Shown in pieces: positions 48,380-58,275 of a stretch of 64,000 nt of DNA. The translations under genes and the position numbers were made by a program. The notes beneath the pieces are model-generated. The model did no database searches. It worked only from the letters and a program-made list of their open reading frames with translations, and was not told the origin of the DNA. Source of the stretch: Amycolatopsis sp. NBC_01480 (GTDB lineage: Bacteria > Actinomycetota > Actinomycetes > Mycobacteriales > Pseudonocardiaceae); contig NZ_CP109442.1 in NCBI RefSeq assembly GCF_036227205.1, forward strand, positions 1,922,001-1,986,000. The letters run 5' to 3'. The stretch's first letter is position 1. The number at the start of each line of letters is the position of its first letter.

Positions 48380-49246
48380 ATGAGGATGCGATTGCGGACC
48401 AAAGCGGCTGTGCTGGCCGCCGCGGCGCTCGTGACGGCGGCGTTCACCGCCGCCCCGGCGCAGGCGGCGACCGGCGGCAACAACGACCCGTCCTGCCGGC
48501 CCGGCGCCGCGCACCCCCACCCCGTGGTCTTCCTCCACGGGCTGGGCGCCACCTACTACGAGGACCTGAACTTCATGCAGGCGGCCGTCGCGGCCAAGGG
48601 CTACTGCACGTTCAGCCAGACCTACGGCGCCTACCCCGGCTTCCCGGTGGTCGGCGGGCTGCGCCCGATCGCCGACTCCGCGGCCGAGATCAAGACGTTC
48701 ATCGGCCAGGTGCTGGCCGAGACCGGTGCGTCCAAAGTGGACATCGTCGGGCACTCCGAGGGCGGCCTCCAGTCCCTCTACGTGACCAAGACCCAGGGCA
48801 TCGCCGACAAGATCGGCACCGTGGTCGCCATCGCGCCGCCCGCGCACGGCACCACCTTCGCCGGGCTGACCAAGCTCGCCTACCTGCTGGGCCAGGGCGA
48901 GCGCGACGCCGTCGGCCAGGCGCTGTCCACCCTCGGCTGCCCGGCCTGCGACAACCTGATCACCGGCGGCTCGGCCATCACCACGCTCAACAACGGCCCG
49001 ATCGCCCAGCCCGGCGTGCGCTACACGATCATCACCTCGCGCGCCGACGAGCTGGTCACGCCCACCGACACCGCGTTCGTCCGCGAGCCGGGCGTGGACA
49101 ACCAGTACGTCCAGGACACCTGCCCGTTCGACCCGGTGGGCCACATCGGCGAGGCCTACGACCTCAACGTCTGGAACCTGGTCACCAACGCGCTCGACCC
49201 GGCGCACGCCACGAAGTTCCTCTGCGTGGTGGGCTCCCCGGGCTGA
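48380..49246 (+). CDS. Secreted triacylglycerol lipase/esterase (alpha/beta hydrolase)
   Basis: 288 aa. The N-terminus is a Sec signal peptide (MRMRLRTKAAVLAAAALVTA, ending AAPAQA). The mature enzyme has the oxyanion segment VVFLHGLGATYYED, nucleophile elbow VGHSEGGLQ with the Ser, and probable Asp (RADELVTP) and His (GHIGEAYD) partners. Four to six cysteines probably form disulfides. It belongs to the lipase class 2 / EstA-LipB group. It lies 47 bp after the acyl-CoA synthetase gene on the same strand, suggesting coordinated lipid use. A family 1 palindrome follows. Confidence 0.9.
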   Translation: MRMRLRTKAAVLAAAALVTAAFTAAPAQAATGGNNDPSCRPGAAHPHPVVFLHGLGATYYEDLNFMQAAVAAKGYCTFSQTYGAYPGFPVVGGLRPIADSAAEIKTFIGQVLAETGASKVDIVGHSEGGLQSLYVTKTQGIADKIGTVVAIAPPAHGTTFAGLTKLAYLLGQGERDAVGQALSTLGCPACDNLITGGSAITTLNNGPIAQPGVRYTIITSRADELVTPTDTAFVREPGVDNQYVQDTCPFDPVGHIGEAYDLNVWNLVTNALDPAHATKFLCVVGSPG

Positions 49247-49258
49247 CCGGCTACAGGG

Positions 49259-49304
49259 CTCGTGAGTGTTCATGACGGTTCTAACCGGCATGAACACTCA
49301 CGAG
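49259..49304. repeat. Palindromic repeat family 1, copy C
   Basis: 22-bp arms with one mismatch (A/G) around a CT centre (AG on the other strand). It sits between convergent lipase and NAD(P)-binding genes, 12 bp after the lipase stop. It shares the core CTCGTGAGTGTTCATGACGG with copy A. Confidence 0.85.
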
Positions 49305-49309
49305 TCTGG

Positions 49310-49954
49310 TCAGTAGGCGACGGTGAATCGTGCGCGGGAGTGCTTCGGCTCGTCGATCTCGTCGACGAAGGCGATCGCGTAGTCCGCGCCGCTGATCCTC
49401 GAGTGGCCGTCCTCGGCCGACAGCAGGACGTCGCCGCCGAGGCGGAACTCGCCGGTGCGCTCGCCGGCGTTCCAGGCGCCGAACTCGGCGGCCGGGCTGA
49501 CGTAGAACCAGTCGTCGGTCTCGGGCAGCGCGTGCAGGGCCGCGAGGACGTCGGCGTGGCTGCCCGCCTCCGCTTTGTACTCCTCCGGGAATTCCGGGGT
49601 GTCGATCAGCCGCGGGCCGCCCTCGGCGACGTGCAGCGAGCCCGCCCCGCCGACGAACGACAGGCGCGCGCCGGCCGCGCGAGCCGCGTCCACCAGCGTC
49701 GGCACGGCGTCCAGCAGGCGACGGCCCTCGTCGTCCGCGCGGCCCGGCGTCGCGACCACGATCACGTCGGCGCCGCGGGTCACGTCCGCGACGAAACCGG
49801 CGTCGTGCATCGAGCCCGCTCGCTCCTCGACACCCTCGGGCAGGCCCTCGGCCTTACGCGCGACGCCGACCACCGAATGGCCGCGCCGCAGCGCTTCCTC
49901 CGTGATCCGGCCCCCGGCGTACCCCGTCGCGCCGAACACCACCAGCTTGCTCAT
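49310..49954 (-). CDS. NAD(P)H-binding atypical SDR protein
   Basis: 214 aa. The cofactor motif is LVVFGATGYAGGRITEEALR (GxxGxxG). The segment ARLSFVGGAGSLHVAEGG is typical of the YwnB/NmrA-like group, and no SDR catalytic YxxxK is visible, so it may be a redox sensor or a reductase. ATG 49954 has GAGGAG upstream; the longer frame at 49987 is rejected. It is convergent with the lipase gene. Confidence 0.85.
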   Translation of the reverse strand: MSKLVVFGATGYAGGRITEEALRRGHSVVGVARKAEGLPEGVEERAGSMHDAGFVADVTRGADVIVVATPGRADDEGRRLLDAVPTLVDAARAAGARLSFVGGAGSLHVAEGGPRLIDTPEFPEEYKAEAGSHADVLAALHALPETDDWFYVSPAAEFGAWNAGERTGEFRLGGDVLLSAEDGHSRISGADYAIAFVDEIDEPKHSRARFTVAY

Positions 49955-50058
49955 GACCCGCTCCTCTGCCAACGAATTCCGTCTCAACGGCGCCGATGGT
50001 AAGGACGGGTGATCGGCTACTTCAACGAAACCAACACACCCGCGGGTAGGTGTGCAGG

Positions 50059-51186
50059 TCAGCCGCCGAGCGCGGCGAAGGACGTCGCCAGCTTCTGCTT
50101 CACCGCGTTCGCGTCGAACGGCACCCGCACCTCGGCGACGGCCGTCGGCTTGGCCAGCACCTGGTAGCTGGCGGTGCGGTTCGGCAGCGAGAACTTGACC
50201 GAGCAGGACATCGTGATCGTCGCGTCCGCCGTCGCGTCGCCCTGCGTGGTGCAGGTCTGCGAGCCGAGCGTGTCGGCGCTCATCTCGACGGTCAGCGTCA
50301 CGTGCACCACGGGCTTCGGGTCCGAATCGCCGCCCACCACGCTGGTCGAGACGTCCACCGAAGTCGTGCAGGAGCCGACGAAGTCCTTGCAGTCGAGCTT
50401 GTCGTTCAGCACCGCGACACTCGCCTGCGCGAGCCCTTCGAACGGCTGGCCCAGCCCGACCACGGCGTTGTCGAAATCGTTGTGGAACTTCTTCAGCTCG
50501 TCACCGGTGATCGGGCGCACCTGGAACCCGGCGCCGAGTTTCGCCCCGCCCTGCGGGTCGATCAGCGCCGGCGCGAAGCCCACCACGCGGTTCGGCTGGG
50601 CGGTGGTCACCTGAAGCGTGCCCAGGCCACCGCCGAGCTGGTACGCCTCGGTGCCGTCGGGCTGCTTCTGGCGCACCGGCTCGGCCGTCTGGTTCAGCGT
50701 GGCCAGCGACTTGCCCAGCTCGTCCGCGAGCTTGCCCGGCGCGAGCTTGCCGCCCGGGTCCACCGGCAGCTCGGTGCCGACGGTGTGCACCCAGCCGGTG
50801 CCGAACCGGGCGCTGCTGTCCTCCAGCCCGTGCGCCTTCCAGTAGTCCGCGTTCGCGGAGACGTACAGCTCGCCGCCGACCTGCACGATCTGCACAGCCT
50901 GGCCCTCGAACGGCAGCGTGCCGATCCCGTCGCCGTCGCGCGTGACCCGGAAGGTCAGGTTCGCGGGGTTGCCGGAGGCGTCCTTCACGGTGGTGTCGTA
51001 CTGCAGCGCCGGCGCCTGGCGCAGTGCGTCCAGCGCCGCGCCGACGGCCGTCTTCTGCGCCGCGAGCCGGTCGGCCTTCTGCTGGTCGGCGGCCGAAACC
51101 CCGGCCGAACCGGACACCGCGACCTGGCAGCCCGCGAGCAGCCCGCCCACCAGCACGACCGCCACGGCAGTCCATCGAGCCCGCAT
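50059..51186 (-). CDS. Lipoprotein, LppX/LprG-like fold possible
   Basis: 375 aa. Signal and lipobox are TAVAVVLVGGLLAGC. The rest is extracytoplasmic and beta-rich: GNPANLTFRVTRDGDGIGTL, QAVQIVQVGGELYVSANADY and HVTLTVEMSADTLGSQTC resemble repeated beta-strand sections of the mycobacterial lipid-binding lipoproteins, but I cannot prove membership. Paired cysteines (LDCKDFVGSC, QTC, MSC) may form disulfides. In mycobacteria a lipoprotein (LpqT) is also encoded between prs and rplY; this one is longer. ATG 51186 has GAGGGG upstream. Confidence 0.7.
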   Translation of the reverse strand: MRARWTAVAVVLVGGLLAGCQVAVSGSAGVSAADQQKADRLAAQKTAVGAALDALRQAPALQYDTTVKDASGNPANLTFRVTRDGDGIGTLPFEGQAVQIVQVGGELYVSANADYWKAHGLEDSSARFGTGWVHTVGTELPVDPGGKLAPGKLADELGKSLATLNQTAEPVRQKQPDGTEAYQLGGGLGTLQVTTAQPNRVVGFAPALIDPQGGAKLGAGFQVRPITGDELKKFHNDFDNAVVGLGQPFEGLAQASVAVLNDKLDCKDFVGSCTTSVDVSTSVVGGDSDPKPVVHVTLTVEMSADTLGSQTCTTQGDATADATITMSCSVKFSLPNRTASYQVLAKPTAVAEVRVPFDANAVKQKLATSFAALGG

Positions 51187-51520
51187 TCCCGCCCCTCTTT
51201 CCGCCGGGATCATCTCACCCCGCGACCGGCGCCGGGAGCGGTGTTTATTGTGGCCTCACCCACCGCCCCGGCCCAAGGTCGGCGCGCTCGGGCGCCCCCG
51301 TCGTCACCGCACCGGCCCAGGCTGGTCTACACTTCTCGAGTTGTCTCGGCGAGGCGGGTGCACCATTCGGTGCCCAGCGTGATCGACGCGGCGGTTTGAG
51401 AAACCCCCGTGGGCTGATCACGCCCGGATACTCGCCGCCGTACGCAACCGCCCCGAGCAGAGATCGACGATCCCCGCCGCCACTGCTGCACCGCATCGTG
51501 ATTTGAAGGAGTGCTACACC
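51187..51520 (+). promoter_or_regulatory. Divergent region and long leader of rplY
   Basis: A 334-bp gap between the lipoprotein gene and rplY. TACACT at 51328-51333 is a good -10 for rightward transcription, which would give a leader of about 180 nt. The leader contains a local stem formed by GCACC and GGTGC around GGGTGCACCATTCGGTGCCC (51356-51375). This could be an autoregulatory ribosomal-protein leader; I do not recognise a known class. Confidence 0.35.
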
Positions 51521-52123
51521 GTGTCCGAGGTACGTCTTTCCGTCGAGCCGCGCACCGAGTTCGGCAAGGGTGCCGCGCGGCGCACCCGTCGTGCCGGCAA
51601 GATCCCCGCGGTCCTGTACGGGCACGGCTCGGACCCGCGGCACTTCGCGCTGCCGGCCCTCGAGTTCGCCCGCGTGGTCCGCGAGAACGGCAGCAACGCC
51701 GTCATCACCCTCGACCTCGAGGGCTCCGACGAGCTGGCGCTGACCAAGACCATCGTCGTGCACCCGCTGAAGAACTACATCGAGCACGTCGACCTGCTGG
51801 TCGTCAAGCGCGGCGAGAAGATCACCGTGGACGTGCCCGTGGTCGTCACCGGCACCGCCGCCCCGGGCACCCTGATCGCCCAGGACCTCGACACCATCCA
51901 GGTCGAGGTCGAGGCGCTGCACATCCCGGAGCAGGTCGAGGTCTCCGTCGAGGGGCTCGAGCCGGGCGTCCAGATCAGCGCCGGCCAGGTCACCCTGCCC
52001 GCGGGCGCGGAGCTGGTCACCGACCCCGAGGCGCTGGTCGTGGCCGTCAACGAGCAGCGTGAGTCGACCGAGGACGAGGACGCCGCCGAAGGCGAAGCCG
52101 CCACCACCGAGGCCGCCGAATAA
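51521..52123 (+). CDS. rplY: 50S ribosomal protein L25 / general stress protein Ctc
   Basis: 200 aa, the long Ctc form. The N-terminal 5S rRNA-binding domain has [20 protein letters not shown] and [19 protein letters not shown]; the C-terminal domain includes [20 protein letters not shown] and an acidic Glu-rich tail. GTG 51521 follows AAGGAG. It is directly upstream of pth, the usual actinobacterial order. Confidence 0.96.
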   Translation: MSEVRLSVEPRTEFGKGAARRTRRAGKIPAVLYGHGSDPRHFALPALEFARVVRENGSNAVITLDLEGSDELALTKTIVVHPLKNYIEHVDLLVVKRGEKITVDVPVVVTGTAAPGTLIAQDLDTIQVEVEALHIPEQVEVSVEGLEPGVQISAGQVTLPAGAELVTDPEALVVAVNEQRESTEDEDAAEGEAATTEAAE

Positions 52124-52133
52124 GCTCCCTTCC

Positions 52134-52727
52134 GTGAGTGAAGACCTGCCCGGGGCCGGCGAGCTGATCCTGCTCGCCGGCCTCGGCAATCCCGGGCCCC
52201 AGTACGCCGGCAACCGGCACAACGTCGGCTTCATGGTGCTCGATGAGCTGGCCGCGCGCATCGGCGGCAAGTTCAAGGCGCACAAGAGCGGCGCCGAGGT
52301 GCTCGAGGGACGGCTGTCGGACCGTCGCGTGGTGCTGGTGAAGCCCCGCTCGTTCATGAACCTCTCCGGCGGGCCCGTGGTCGGCGCCGCCCGGTTCTTC
52401 AAGGTCCCGCCGTCCGGCGTCGTCGTGGTGCACGACGAGCTGGACGTGCCGTTCGGCGCGCTGAAGCTCAAGCTCGGCGGCGGCGACAACGGCCACAACG
52501 GCCTGCGCTCCATCACGAAGTCGCTCGGCACGCGTGAGTACTACCGCGTGCGGTTCGGCATCGGCCGCCCGCCGGGCCGCCAGGACCCGGCCGACTTCGT
52601 GCTCAAGGACTTCTCGACGGTGGAGCGCAAGGAGCTCCCGTTCGAGGTCGACCGCTGCGCGGACGCCACCGAGGCGCTGATCGCCAAGGGCCTCGCGGAC
52701 GCCCAGAACGAGTTCCACGCGGGCTGA
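52134..52727 (+). CDS. pth: Peptidyl-tRNA hydrolase
   Basis: 197 aa. The motif [20 protein letters not shown] carries the catalytic His and the substrate Asn; [14 protein letters not shown] and [20 protein letters not shown] add the remaining active-site Asn and Asp. It recycles peptidyl-tRNAs released from ribosomes. GTG 52134 is 11 bp after the rplY stop, so it is co-transcribed with rplY. Confidence 0.96.
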   Translation: MSEDLPGAGELILLAGLGNPGPQYAGNRHNVGFMVLDELAARIGGKFKAHKSGAEVLEGRLSDRRVVLVKPRSFMNLSGGPVVGAARFFKVPPSGVVVVHDELDVPFGALKLKLGGGDNGHNGLRSITKSLGTREYYRVRFGIGRPPGRQDPADFVLKDFSTVERKELPFEVDRCADATEALIAKGLADAQNEFHAG

Positions 52728-52908
52728 CCACCCCGTTGCTCTCAGTGAGTGATGAGTGGTGACGTAACGCGATATCTCCTCACTCGATGGGCGGCTTCTC
52801 GTTCCCTGATCGAGTCGACCCGGGGTGCTTTCCCTTCCCGGTGCCCCGATGACCGGTTAGGACGGAGCACGGGAGTTCGCACACCGACCTTGAATCGGAG
52901 AATCTTTC

Positions 52909-53271
52909 ATGTCGTTCACCGCCGAGGACCTCGCCGAGGTCGCTTTCGGTAACGCCCCGATCGGCCGCCGCGGATACGCGAAGAACGAGGTCGACGAGTA
53001 CGTGCGGCGCATCGCCAAGACGATCGCCGACGAGGACGACCTGACCGCCGCGGAAGTCCACCACGTGATGTTCAACAAGCCGCTGATCGGCAAGCGCGGC
53101 TACGACGAGCATGAGGTGGACCAGTTCCTCGACGAGGTCGAGGACCAGCTGGCCGACCTCTCCGGACGGCGCGCCCCGAGCGTCCCGGGCGCCCGTGACG
53201 AGCACGAGGCCACCGCCCAGCGCGCCCCACGCCCGGCCGGGGAAGCGGCCGAACACCTCCAGGACCGGTAA
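52909..53271 (+). CDS. Small DivIVA-domain protein
   Basis: 120 aa with two DivIVA-type repeats: [20 protein letters not shown] and [20 protein letters not shown], each with the GxRGYxxxEVDxxL motif of the DivIVA N-domain that binds curved membrane. There is no long coiled coil, unlike Wag31, so it is a shortened or double-headed version. The C-terminus is disordered. The start is ATG 52909. The 181-bp upstream gap (52728-52908) holds its promoter and a small GAGTGA/TCACTC repeat; nothing else is clear there. It may bind at the poles or the division site with other DivIVA proteins. Confidence 0.82.
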   Translation: MSFTAEDLAEVAFGNAPIGRRGYAKNEVDEYVRRIAKTIADEDDLTAAEVHHVMFNKPLIGKRGYDEHEVDQFLDEVEDQLADLSGRRAPSVPGARDEHEATAQRAPRPAGEAAEHLQDR

Positions 53272-53436
53272 CCCGAGGCGGTGCCGGGGGACGCCGTCCC
53301 CCGCGGTAACCCGTGCCCGTCGCGGTCCGTGAAAGCGGGCCCAGGGCGCGAGAGTCCCCTCCGGCACCCGAATCCGGCGCCGTTCCCCCGCGGCGCAGTT
53401 GTTCCCCCGCCCTCCGGACTCCCAGCCCCGACAGCG

Positions 53437-53483
53437 AAAAGCCCCCGCCCGCGACTCCATCCTCGTCGCGGGCGGGGGCTTTT
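53437..53483. terminator. Strong bidirectional rho-independent terminator
   Basis: A 19-bp perfect stem (AAAAGCCCCCGCCCGCGAC and its complement) with a 9-nt loop. T-runs follow in both directions. It separates the convergent DivIVA-like and acyl-AMP ligase genes. Confidence 0.92.
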
Positions 53484-53492
53484 CTTTATGTT

Positions 53493-55181
53493 TCAGGAAC
53501 TCGCGTTGTGCGAGATCTTCTCGGCGTACTGCACGGCCGTCGCGGCGCGCTTGACCTTGCCCGACGGCGTCTTCGGCAGGCTGCCGGCCGGCAGCACGAC
53601 CACGGAGAACGGCCGCATGTCGACCGCGTCGCGCACCCGGGCCGCGACCTCTTTGGACAGTGCCCGCTCGGCTTCCGCGTCACCGGCCAGCTTGGACTCG
53701 ACCACCACGGCGAAGCGCTCGCGACGGCTGCCGGCGTCGATGCGCACGGCCACGGCGTTGCCCGCGCGCACGCCCTCCACCGAGGTGGCCGCGCGCTCGA
53801 TGTCGGTCGGGTACAGGTTGCGGCCGCCCATGATGATGACGTCCTTGCGCCGTCCGCAGATGACGATCTGGCCGTCCACCAGGTACCCGAGGTCGCCGGT
53901 GTCGAGCCAGCCCTCGGCGTCCTGGGTGCCGACCGGCCCGTCGACGGTCAGGTAGCCCGGCGTCACGGCCTCGCCGCGCAGCCGGATCTCGCCGACCTCC
54001 CGGTCGCCGAGCCGGTGGCCCTGGTCGTCGACGATCTCCGCCTCGAGGCCGTCGAGCGGGCGGCCGAGCATGGCGAACGAGCGCACCGAGTCGGTCCCGC
54101 GCCGCGGGTCGCCCTCGGGCACCGGAACCGCGCGGTTGCCGGACTCCAGCGCTTCGGCTTCCACCACGTCGAGCGTGAGCCCGGTGAACAGCGGCGCGAA
54201 CGAGACGGCCAGCGTCGCCTCAGCCATGCCGTACGCCGGGAACACGCACTCGGCCGGCATCTTGAAGCGGGCGCCCGCCTCGACGAACGTCTGCACGGCG
54301 GTCTCGTCGATCGGCTCCGCGCCGTTGAGCGCGATGCGCAGGGTGGACAGGTCGTAGGCGCTCTCGTCGTCCACCCGCGCCATGCGGCGGCCGACGATGG
54401 CGTACGCGAAGTTCGGCGCCGCCGTGGTGGTGCCGCGGTACTTGGTGATCAGCTCCGGCCAGATCAGCGGCCCGGACAGGAACTCCACCGGCGTGATCTT
54501 GACCAGCTCGACGCCGAACGTCATCGGCACGGTCAGGAAGCCGACCATGCCCATGTCGTGGAAGGTCGGCAGCCAGGACACCATCACGTCGGTGTCGAAG
54601 TCGAACTCCGCGCGCTCCACCATCGCCTTGACGTTGGTGTAGAGGTTCCCGTACGTGATCCGCACGGCCTTCGGCTCGGCGGTCGACCCGCTGGTGAGCT
54701 GCAGCAGCGCGGTGTCGCCCTCGGCGGTGGGCACGACCTCGGCCAGCGGCTCGCCGTCGCGCAGCTCGGTGATCAGCCGGTAGTTGATGCCCTTCTCCGC
54801 GAGCACCGGCGCGAGCGCGTCGAACGGCTCGCCGAGCACGACCAGCTCCGCGCCGATCATGCCCAGCACCTTGACCGTGTCGTCCGCCCATTCGGCCAGG
54901 TCCGTGCGCTGGGTGGGCTGGTGCAGCATCGTCACGCTGCCCCCGGCGAGCCAGACGGCCTGCACGGTGGGCGCGATCAGCGACGGCGCGGCGGCCAGCA
55001 CGGCGACCGCGCTGCCCGGCGCCAGCCCGCCCGCCACCAACGCCCCGGCGACCCGCAACGCCTCGTCGTGGACCTCGCCCCACGTCTTGCGCACCGGCTC
55101 CTTGGGCTCCCCGGTGACCATGCCCCGCTGCTGACCCCGCCCCGCCGCCGTGCCGACGAGGGTGTCCACGAACCGACTCAT
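53493..55181 (-). CDS. Fatty acyl-AMP ligase-like (FAAL/FadD) protein
   Basis: 562 aa ANL-family enzyme: phosphate loop LQLTSGSTAEPKAVRITYGN, YGMAEATLAVSF, DTGDLGYLVDGQIVICGRRK and the C-terminal SLPKTPSGKVKRAA with the catalytic Lys. An early segment, GSVTMLHQPTQRTDLAEWAD, is typical of mycobacterial FAAL/Pks16-type proteins that load acyl chains for lipid synthesis. In Mycobacterium, pks16 (an AMP ligase) lies between pth and ispE, the same relative place. No polyketide synthase is adjacent. The exact substrate is unknown. Confidence 0.85.
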   Translation of the reverse strand: MSRFVDTLVGTAAGRGQQRGMVTGEPKEPVRKTWGEVHDEALRVAGALVAGGLAPGSAVAVLAAAPSLIAPTVQAVWLAGGSVTMLHQPTQRTDLAEWADDTVKVLGMIGAELVVLGEPFDALAPVLAEKGINYRLITELRDGEPLAEVVPTAEGDTALLQLTSGSTAEPKAVRITYGNLYTNVKAMVERAEFDFDTDVMVSWLPTFHDMGMVGFLTVPMTFGVELVKITPVEFLSGPLIWPELITKYRGTTTAAPNFAYAIVGRRMARVDDESAYDLSTLRIALNGAEPIDETAVQTFVEAGARFKMPAECVFPAYGMAEATLAVSFAPLFTGLTLDVVEAEALESGNRAVPVPEGDPRRGTDSVRSFAMLGRPLDGLEAEIVDDQGHRLGDREVGEIRLRGEAVTPGYLTVDGPVGTQDAEGWLDTGDLGYLVDGQIVICGRRKDVIIMGGRNLYPTDIERAATSVEGVRAGNAVAVRIDAGSRRERFAVVVESKLAGDAEAERALSKEVAARVRDAVDMRPFSVVVLPAGSLPKTPSGKVKRAATAVQYAEKISHNASS

Positions 55182-55270
55182 GGGCGTCAGATTACTGTCT
55201 GGTTGTCAACGCCCGTCGCCCGTGGCCTGAACAGCGCTGTTCGGCTCGGTGCACCCGGCTCGACGGGCCG

Positions 55271-57046
55271 CTATTCGGCCGCTTCCGAGGTCTCCAGCCA
55301 GCGCGCCTCGACGTCGTCCTTCTCCGCCTGCAGCGTCTTCAGCTCGGTGTTCAGCTCGATCAGCTTCGCCGGGTCCGTGGCCGCTTCGGCCAGCGCCACA
55401 TGGATCTTCTCCTCGCGCGAGGCGAGCTGGTCGAGCTTGCGCTCCAGCCGGCCCAGCTCCTTGCGCGCGGCCCGCACCTCCGCGGCATCGCGCTTGGCCT
55501 CGGCCTTCGCAGGGGCGGCCTCGACGGAATCACGGCGCGGGGCGGCGTCCCGGATCTTCAGGCGGCGCTTGAGGTACTCCTCGATGCCGCCGGGCAGGTC
55601 GGTCACCCCGCCGTCGCCGAACAGCGCGACCGTGGTGTCGCAGACGCGCTCGACCAGGTACCGGTCGTGCGAGACGACGACCATCGTGCCGGGCCAGCCG
55701 TCGAGCAGGTCTTCCAGCTGCTGCAGGGTGTCGATGTCCAGGTCGTTCGTCGGCTCGTCGAGCAGCAGCACGTTCGGCTCGGCCATCAGCAGCCGGCACA
55801 GCTGGAGCCGGCGCCGCTCGCCGCCGGACAGGTCGCCGACCGGCGTCCACTGGCGGGCCTGCGGGAAGCCCAGCTTCTCGCCGAGCTGGGACGCGGTCAT
55901 CTCCTGCTTGCCGAACACCACACGCCCGGCGACCTGCTCGATCGCCTGCAGCACCCGCAGGTCCTTCGGCAGGTCGTCCAGCTCCTGGCGCAGGTGCGCG
56001 AGCGCGACGGTCTTGCCCTGCTTGCGGAACCCGGTCGAGGGTTCGATCTCCCCGCCGAGCAGTTTGAGCAGCGTGGTCTTGCCGGAGCCGTTCACGCCGA
56101 CCAGGCCGATCCGGTCGCCGGGGCCGATCCGCCAGGTGACGTGGTCGAGCAGCGTGCGGCCGCCGACGCTGACCGTCACGTCTTCCAGCTCCAGCACCGT
56201 CTTGCCGAGCCGCCGCTTCGCGAACGCGTGCAGCTCGACGGTGTCGCGCAGTGGCGGCACATCGGCGATCAGCGCCTCCGCGGCCTCCACGCGGTAGCGC
56301 GGCTTCGACGAGCGCGCCTGCGGGCCGCGGCGCAGCCACGCCAGCTCCTTGCGCGCCAGGTTCTGCCGCTTCTCCTCCGCGGTCGCGGACAGCCGCGCCC
56401 GCTCGGCGCGCGCGAAGATCCAGTCCGCGTAACCGCCTTCGTACTGCTCGACGCGGCCGTTCGCGACCTCCCAGGTCACGCCCGCGACCGTGTCCAGGAA
56501 CCACCGGTCGTGGGTCACGACCACCACGGCGGTGCGGCGCGCGAGCAGGTGGTCGGCCAGCCAGCGGACGCCTTCGACGTCCAGGTGGTTGGTCGGCTCG
56601 TCGAGCACCACCAGGTCCAGTTCGCCGGTCAGCGCGGCCGCGAGCGCGACGCGACGGCGCTCACCGCCGGAAAGCGTGGCGGTCGCCTTGTCCAGCCCGA
56701 TCGCGGTGATCCCGAGGCCGTCCACAATGGACCGGACGCGGGCGTCGGCGGCCCACTCGTGCTCGGCGCCGTAGCGGGCCAGCACGACATCGCCGACCGT
56801 GCTGCCCTCGGGCAGCTCGGTGCGCTGCGTGACCACGGCCATCCGCAGCCCGCGCACGTGGCTGACGCGCCCGTCGTCCGGCTCGCTCAGTCCTGAGAGG
56901 ACCTCCAGCAAGGTGGTCTTGCCACCGCCGTTGAGGCCGACCACGCCGATGCGCTGTCCTTCGGCGACGCCGAGGGAAACCTTGTCCAGCAGCGGCTTCA
57001 CCCCGTAGGACTTGCTCACCGACTCCAGGTTGACCAGGTTGGCCAT
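55271..57046 (-). CDS. ABC-F family ATPase (Uup/EttA-like)
   Basis: 591 aa with two NBDs: Walker A GLNGGGKTTLLEVL and GVNGSGKTTLLKLL, signatures LSGGERRRVALA and LSGGERRRLQLC, Walker B VVLDEPTNHLD and LLLDEPTNDLD. No membrane segment is present. The linker between NBDs contains the charged P-site-tRNA-interaction type helices (RAERARLSATAEEKRQNLA), and the C-terminus is a coiled coil (RKELGRLERKLDQLASREEK). ABC-F proteins act on ribosomes; some give antibiotic resistance. Being in the ispE-pth region, it is probably a housekeeping factor. Confidence 0.92.
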   Translation of the reverse strand: MANLVNLESVSKSYGVKPLLDKVSLGVAEGQRIGVVGLNGGGKTTLLEVLSGLSEPDDGRVSHVRGLRMAVVTQRTELPEGSTVGDVVLARYGAEHEWAADARVRSIVDGLGITAIGLDKATATLSGGERRRVALAAALTGELDLVVLDEPTNHLDVEGVRWLADHLLARRTAVVVVTHDRWFLDTVAGVTWEVANGRVEQYEGGYADWIFARAERARLSATAEEKRQNLARKELAWLRRGPQARSSKPRYRVEAAEALIADVPPLRDTVELHAFAKRRLGKTVLELEDVTVSVGGRTLLDHVTWRIGPGDRIGLVGVNGSGKTTLLKLLGGEIEPSTGFRKQGKTVALAHLRQELDDLPKDLRVLQAIEQVAGRVVFGKQEMTASQLGEKLGFPQARQWTPVGDLSGGERRRLQLCRLLMAEPNVLLLDEPTNDLDIDTLQQLEDLLDGWPGTMVVVSHDRYLVERVCDTTVALFGDGGVTDLPGGIEEYLKRRLKIRDAAPRRDSVEAAPAKAEAKRDAAEVRAARKELGRLERKLDQLASREEKIHVALAEAATDPAKLIELNTELKTLQAEKDDVEARWLETSEAAE

Positions 57047-57081
57047 CCGATCCCTTCCACAGTGGACAGTTCAGTAAAAGC

Positions 57082-58047
57082 TCAGGCGTGCACGCGCGGC
57101 GGCGTGCTGCGCGGCGCGTCGTCGCCGCCGACCACCCGCGCGCCGGGCACCGGCCCGTGCGCGACCCGCACCGTGCGGCACACCCCGGCGCCGGACAGCT
57201 CGGCGGCCACTTCCACGGCCGCCTGCGCGTCGACGCAGAGGAAGGCGCACGTCGGGCCCGAGCCGGAAACGCAGCCGGCCAGCGCGCCCGCGTTCACGCC
57301 CGCGCGCAGCGTGCGCCGCAGGCCCGGCCGCAGCGAGACGGCCGCGGCCTGGAGGTCGTTGCCCAGCAGCAACGCGAGCTGCCGCGGGTCGCCGGAAGCG
57401 AGCGCCTCGACCACGGGCGTGTGCGAGCCGATGCGCGGCGGTTTGCCCTCCGTGCGCAGCCGGTCGAGTTCGCCGAACACCTTCGGCGTGGAGAGGCCCT
57501 TGTGGTCGAACGCGAGCACCCAGTGGAACGTGTGCCGCGAGAGCACCGGCACGAGCTGCTCGCCGCGTCCGGTCCCGAGCGCAGTGCCGCCGTACAGCGC
57601 GAAAGGCACGTCGCTGCCCAGCTTGCCCGCGATCGCGGCCAGCTCGTCGCGGGTGATGTCGAGCTTCCACAGCGAAGCCAGGCCCACCAGGGTCGCCGCC
57701 GCGTCCGCGCTGCCGCCCGCCATCCCGCCCGCGACCGGGATCCCCTTGCGCAGCACGATGCGCACCTTCGGATCTTCGTCCGGACGGCCGGCGTACGCGG
57801 CCAGCTCCTGCGCCGCGCGCCAGGCGAGGTTCGTGGCGTCGGTGGGCACCGTGCCCTCCCCCTCGCCGTAGACCTCGAGCCCGGGCTCGTCGGTGGCCGC
57901 GACGGTGACCTCGTCCGTCAGCGAAAGCGCCTGGAACACGGTGACCAGCTCATGGAAACCGTCCGCACGCGGGTCGCCGACCGCCAGGTGCAGATTGACC
58001 TTGGCCGGGACCCGGACGGTGACTGGGGGAGGAACCACTGCGAGCAC
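57082..58047 (-). CDS. ispE: IspE, 4-diphosphocytidyl-2-C-methyl-D-erythritol kinase
   Basis: 321 aa GHMP kinase: the ATP loop [21 protein letters not shown]-terminal [10 protein letters not shown] and the [12 protein letters not shown] motif 3. It phosphorylates CDP-ME in the MEP isoprenoid pathway. The start is GTG 58047; GTG 58038 is an alternative. In many actinobacteria ispE follows rsmA directly; here three inserted elements (the MetN-like gene, a small membrane gene and a TetR gene) separate them. Confidence 0.95.
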   Translation of the reverse strand: MLAVVPPPVTVRVPAKVNLHLAVGDPRADGFHELVTVFQALSLTDEVTVAATDEPGLEVYGEGEGTVPTDATNLAWRAAQELAAYAGRPDEDPKVRIVLRKGIPVAGGMAGGSADAAATLVGLASLWKLDITRDELAAIAGKLGSDVPFALYGGTALGTGRGEQLVPVLSRHTFHWVLAFDHKGLSTPKVFGELDRLRTEGKPPRIGSHTPVVEALASGDPRQLALLLGNDLQAAAVSLRPGLRRTLRAGVNAGALAGCVSGSGPTCAFLCVDAQAAVEVAAELSGAGVCRTVRVAHGPVPGARVVGGDDAPRSTPPRVHA

Positions 58048-58208
58048 CCATCCAGCCTACGTGGCCGGGCCGTTCGGCTGGCCACCAGGAGAAAAGCCGG
58101 GCGGCCGCCGGACCTTCCGTACCCGGGCCGTCGCGTTCGGCAACCCGACCGGCCGGACAGCCGTCCCAAATCTCCGGACGCGTGGCCGTGTTCCCCGGAC
58201 AGAAGTGG

Positions 58209-58257
58209 CGTCAAGGCCTCCTTACCCGCGTCCGACGCGGGTAAGGAGGCCTTGACG
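58209..58257. repeat. Palindromic repeat family 2, copy B
   Basis: 24-bp perfect arms identical to copy A (44844-44894), with centre C in place of G. It lies 18 bp after the stop of the MetN-like gene and upstream of ispE. It probably terminates the MetN-like transcript. Confidence 0.87.
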
Positions 58258-58275
58258 GAGACTGCCGGAAGAGGG

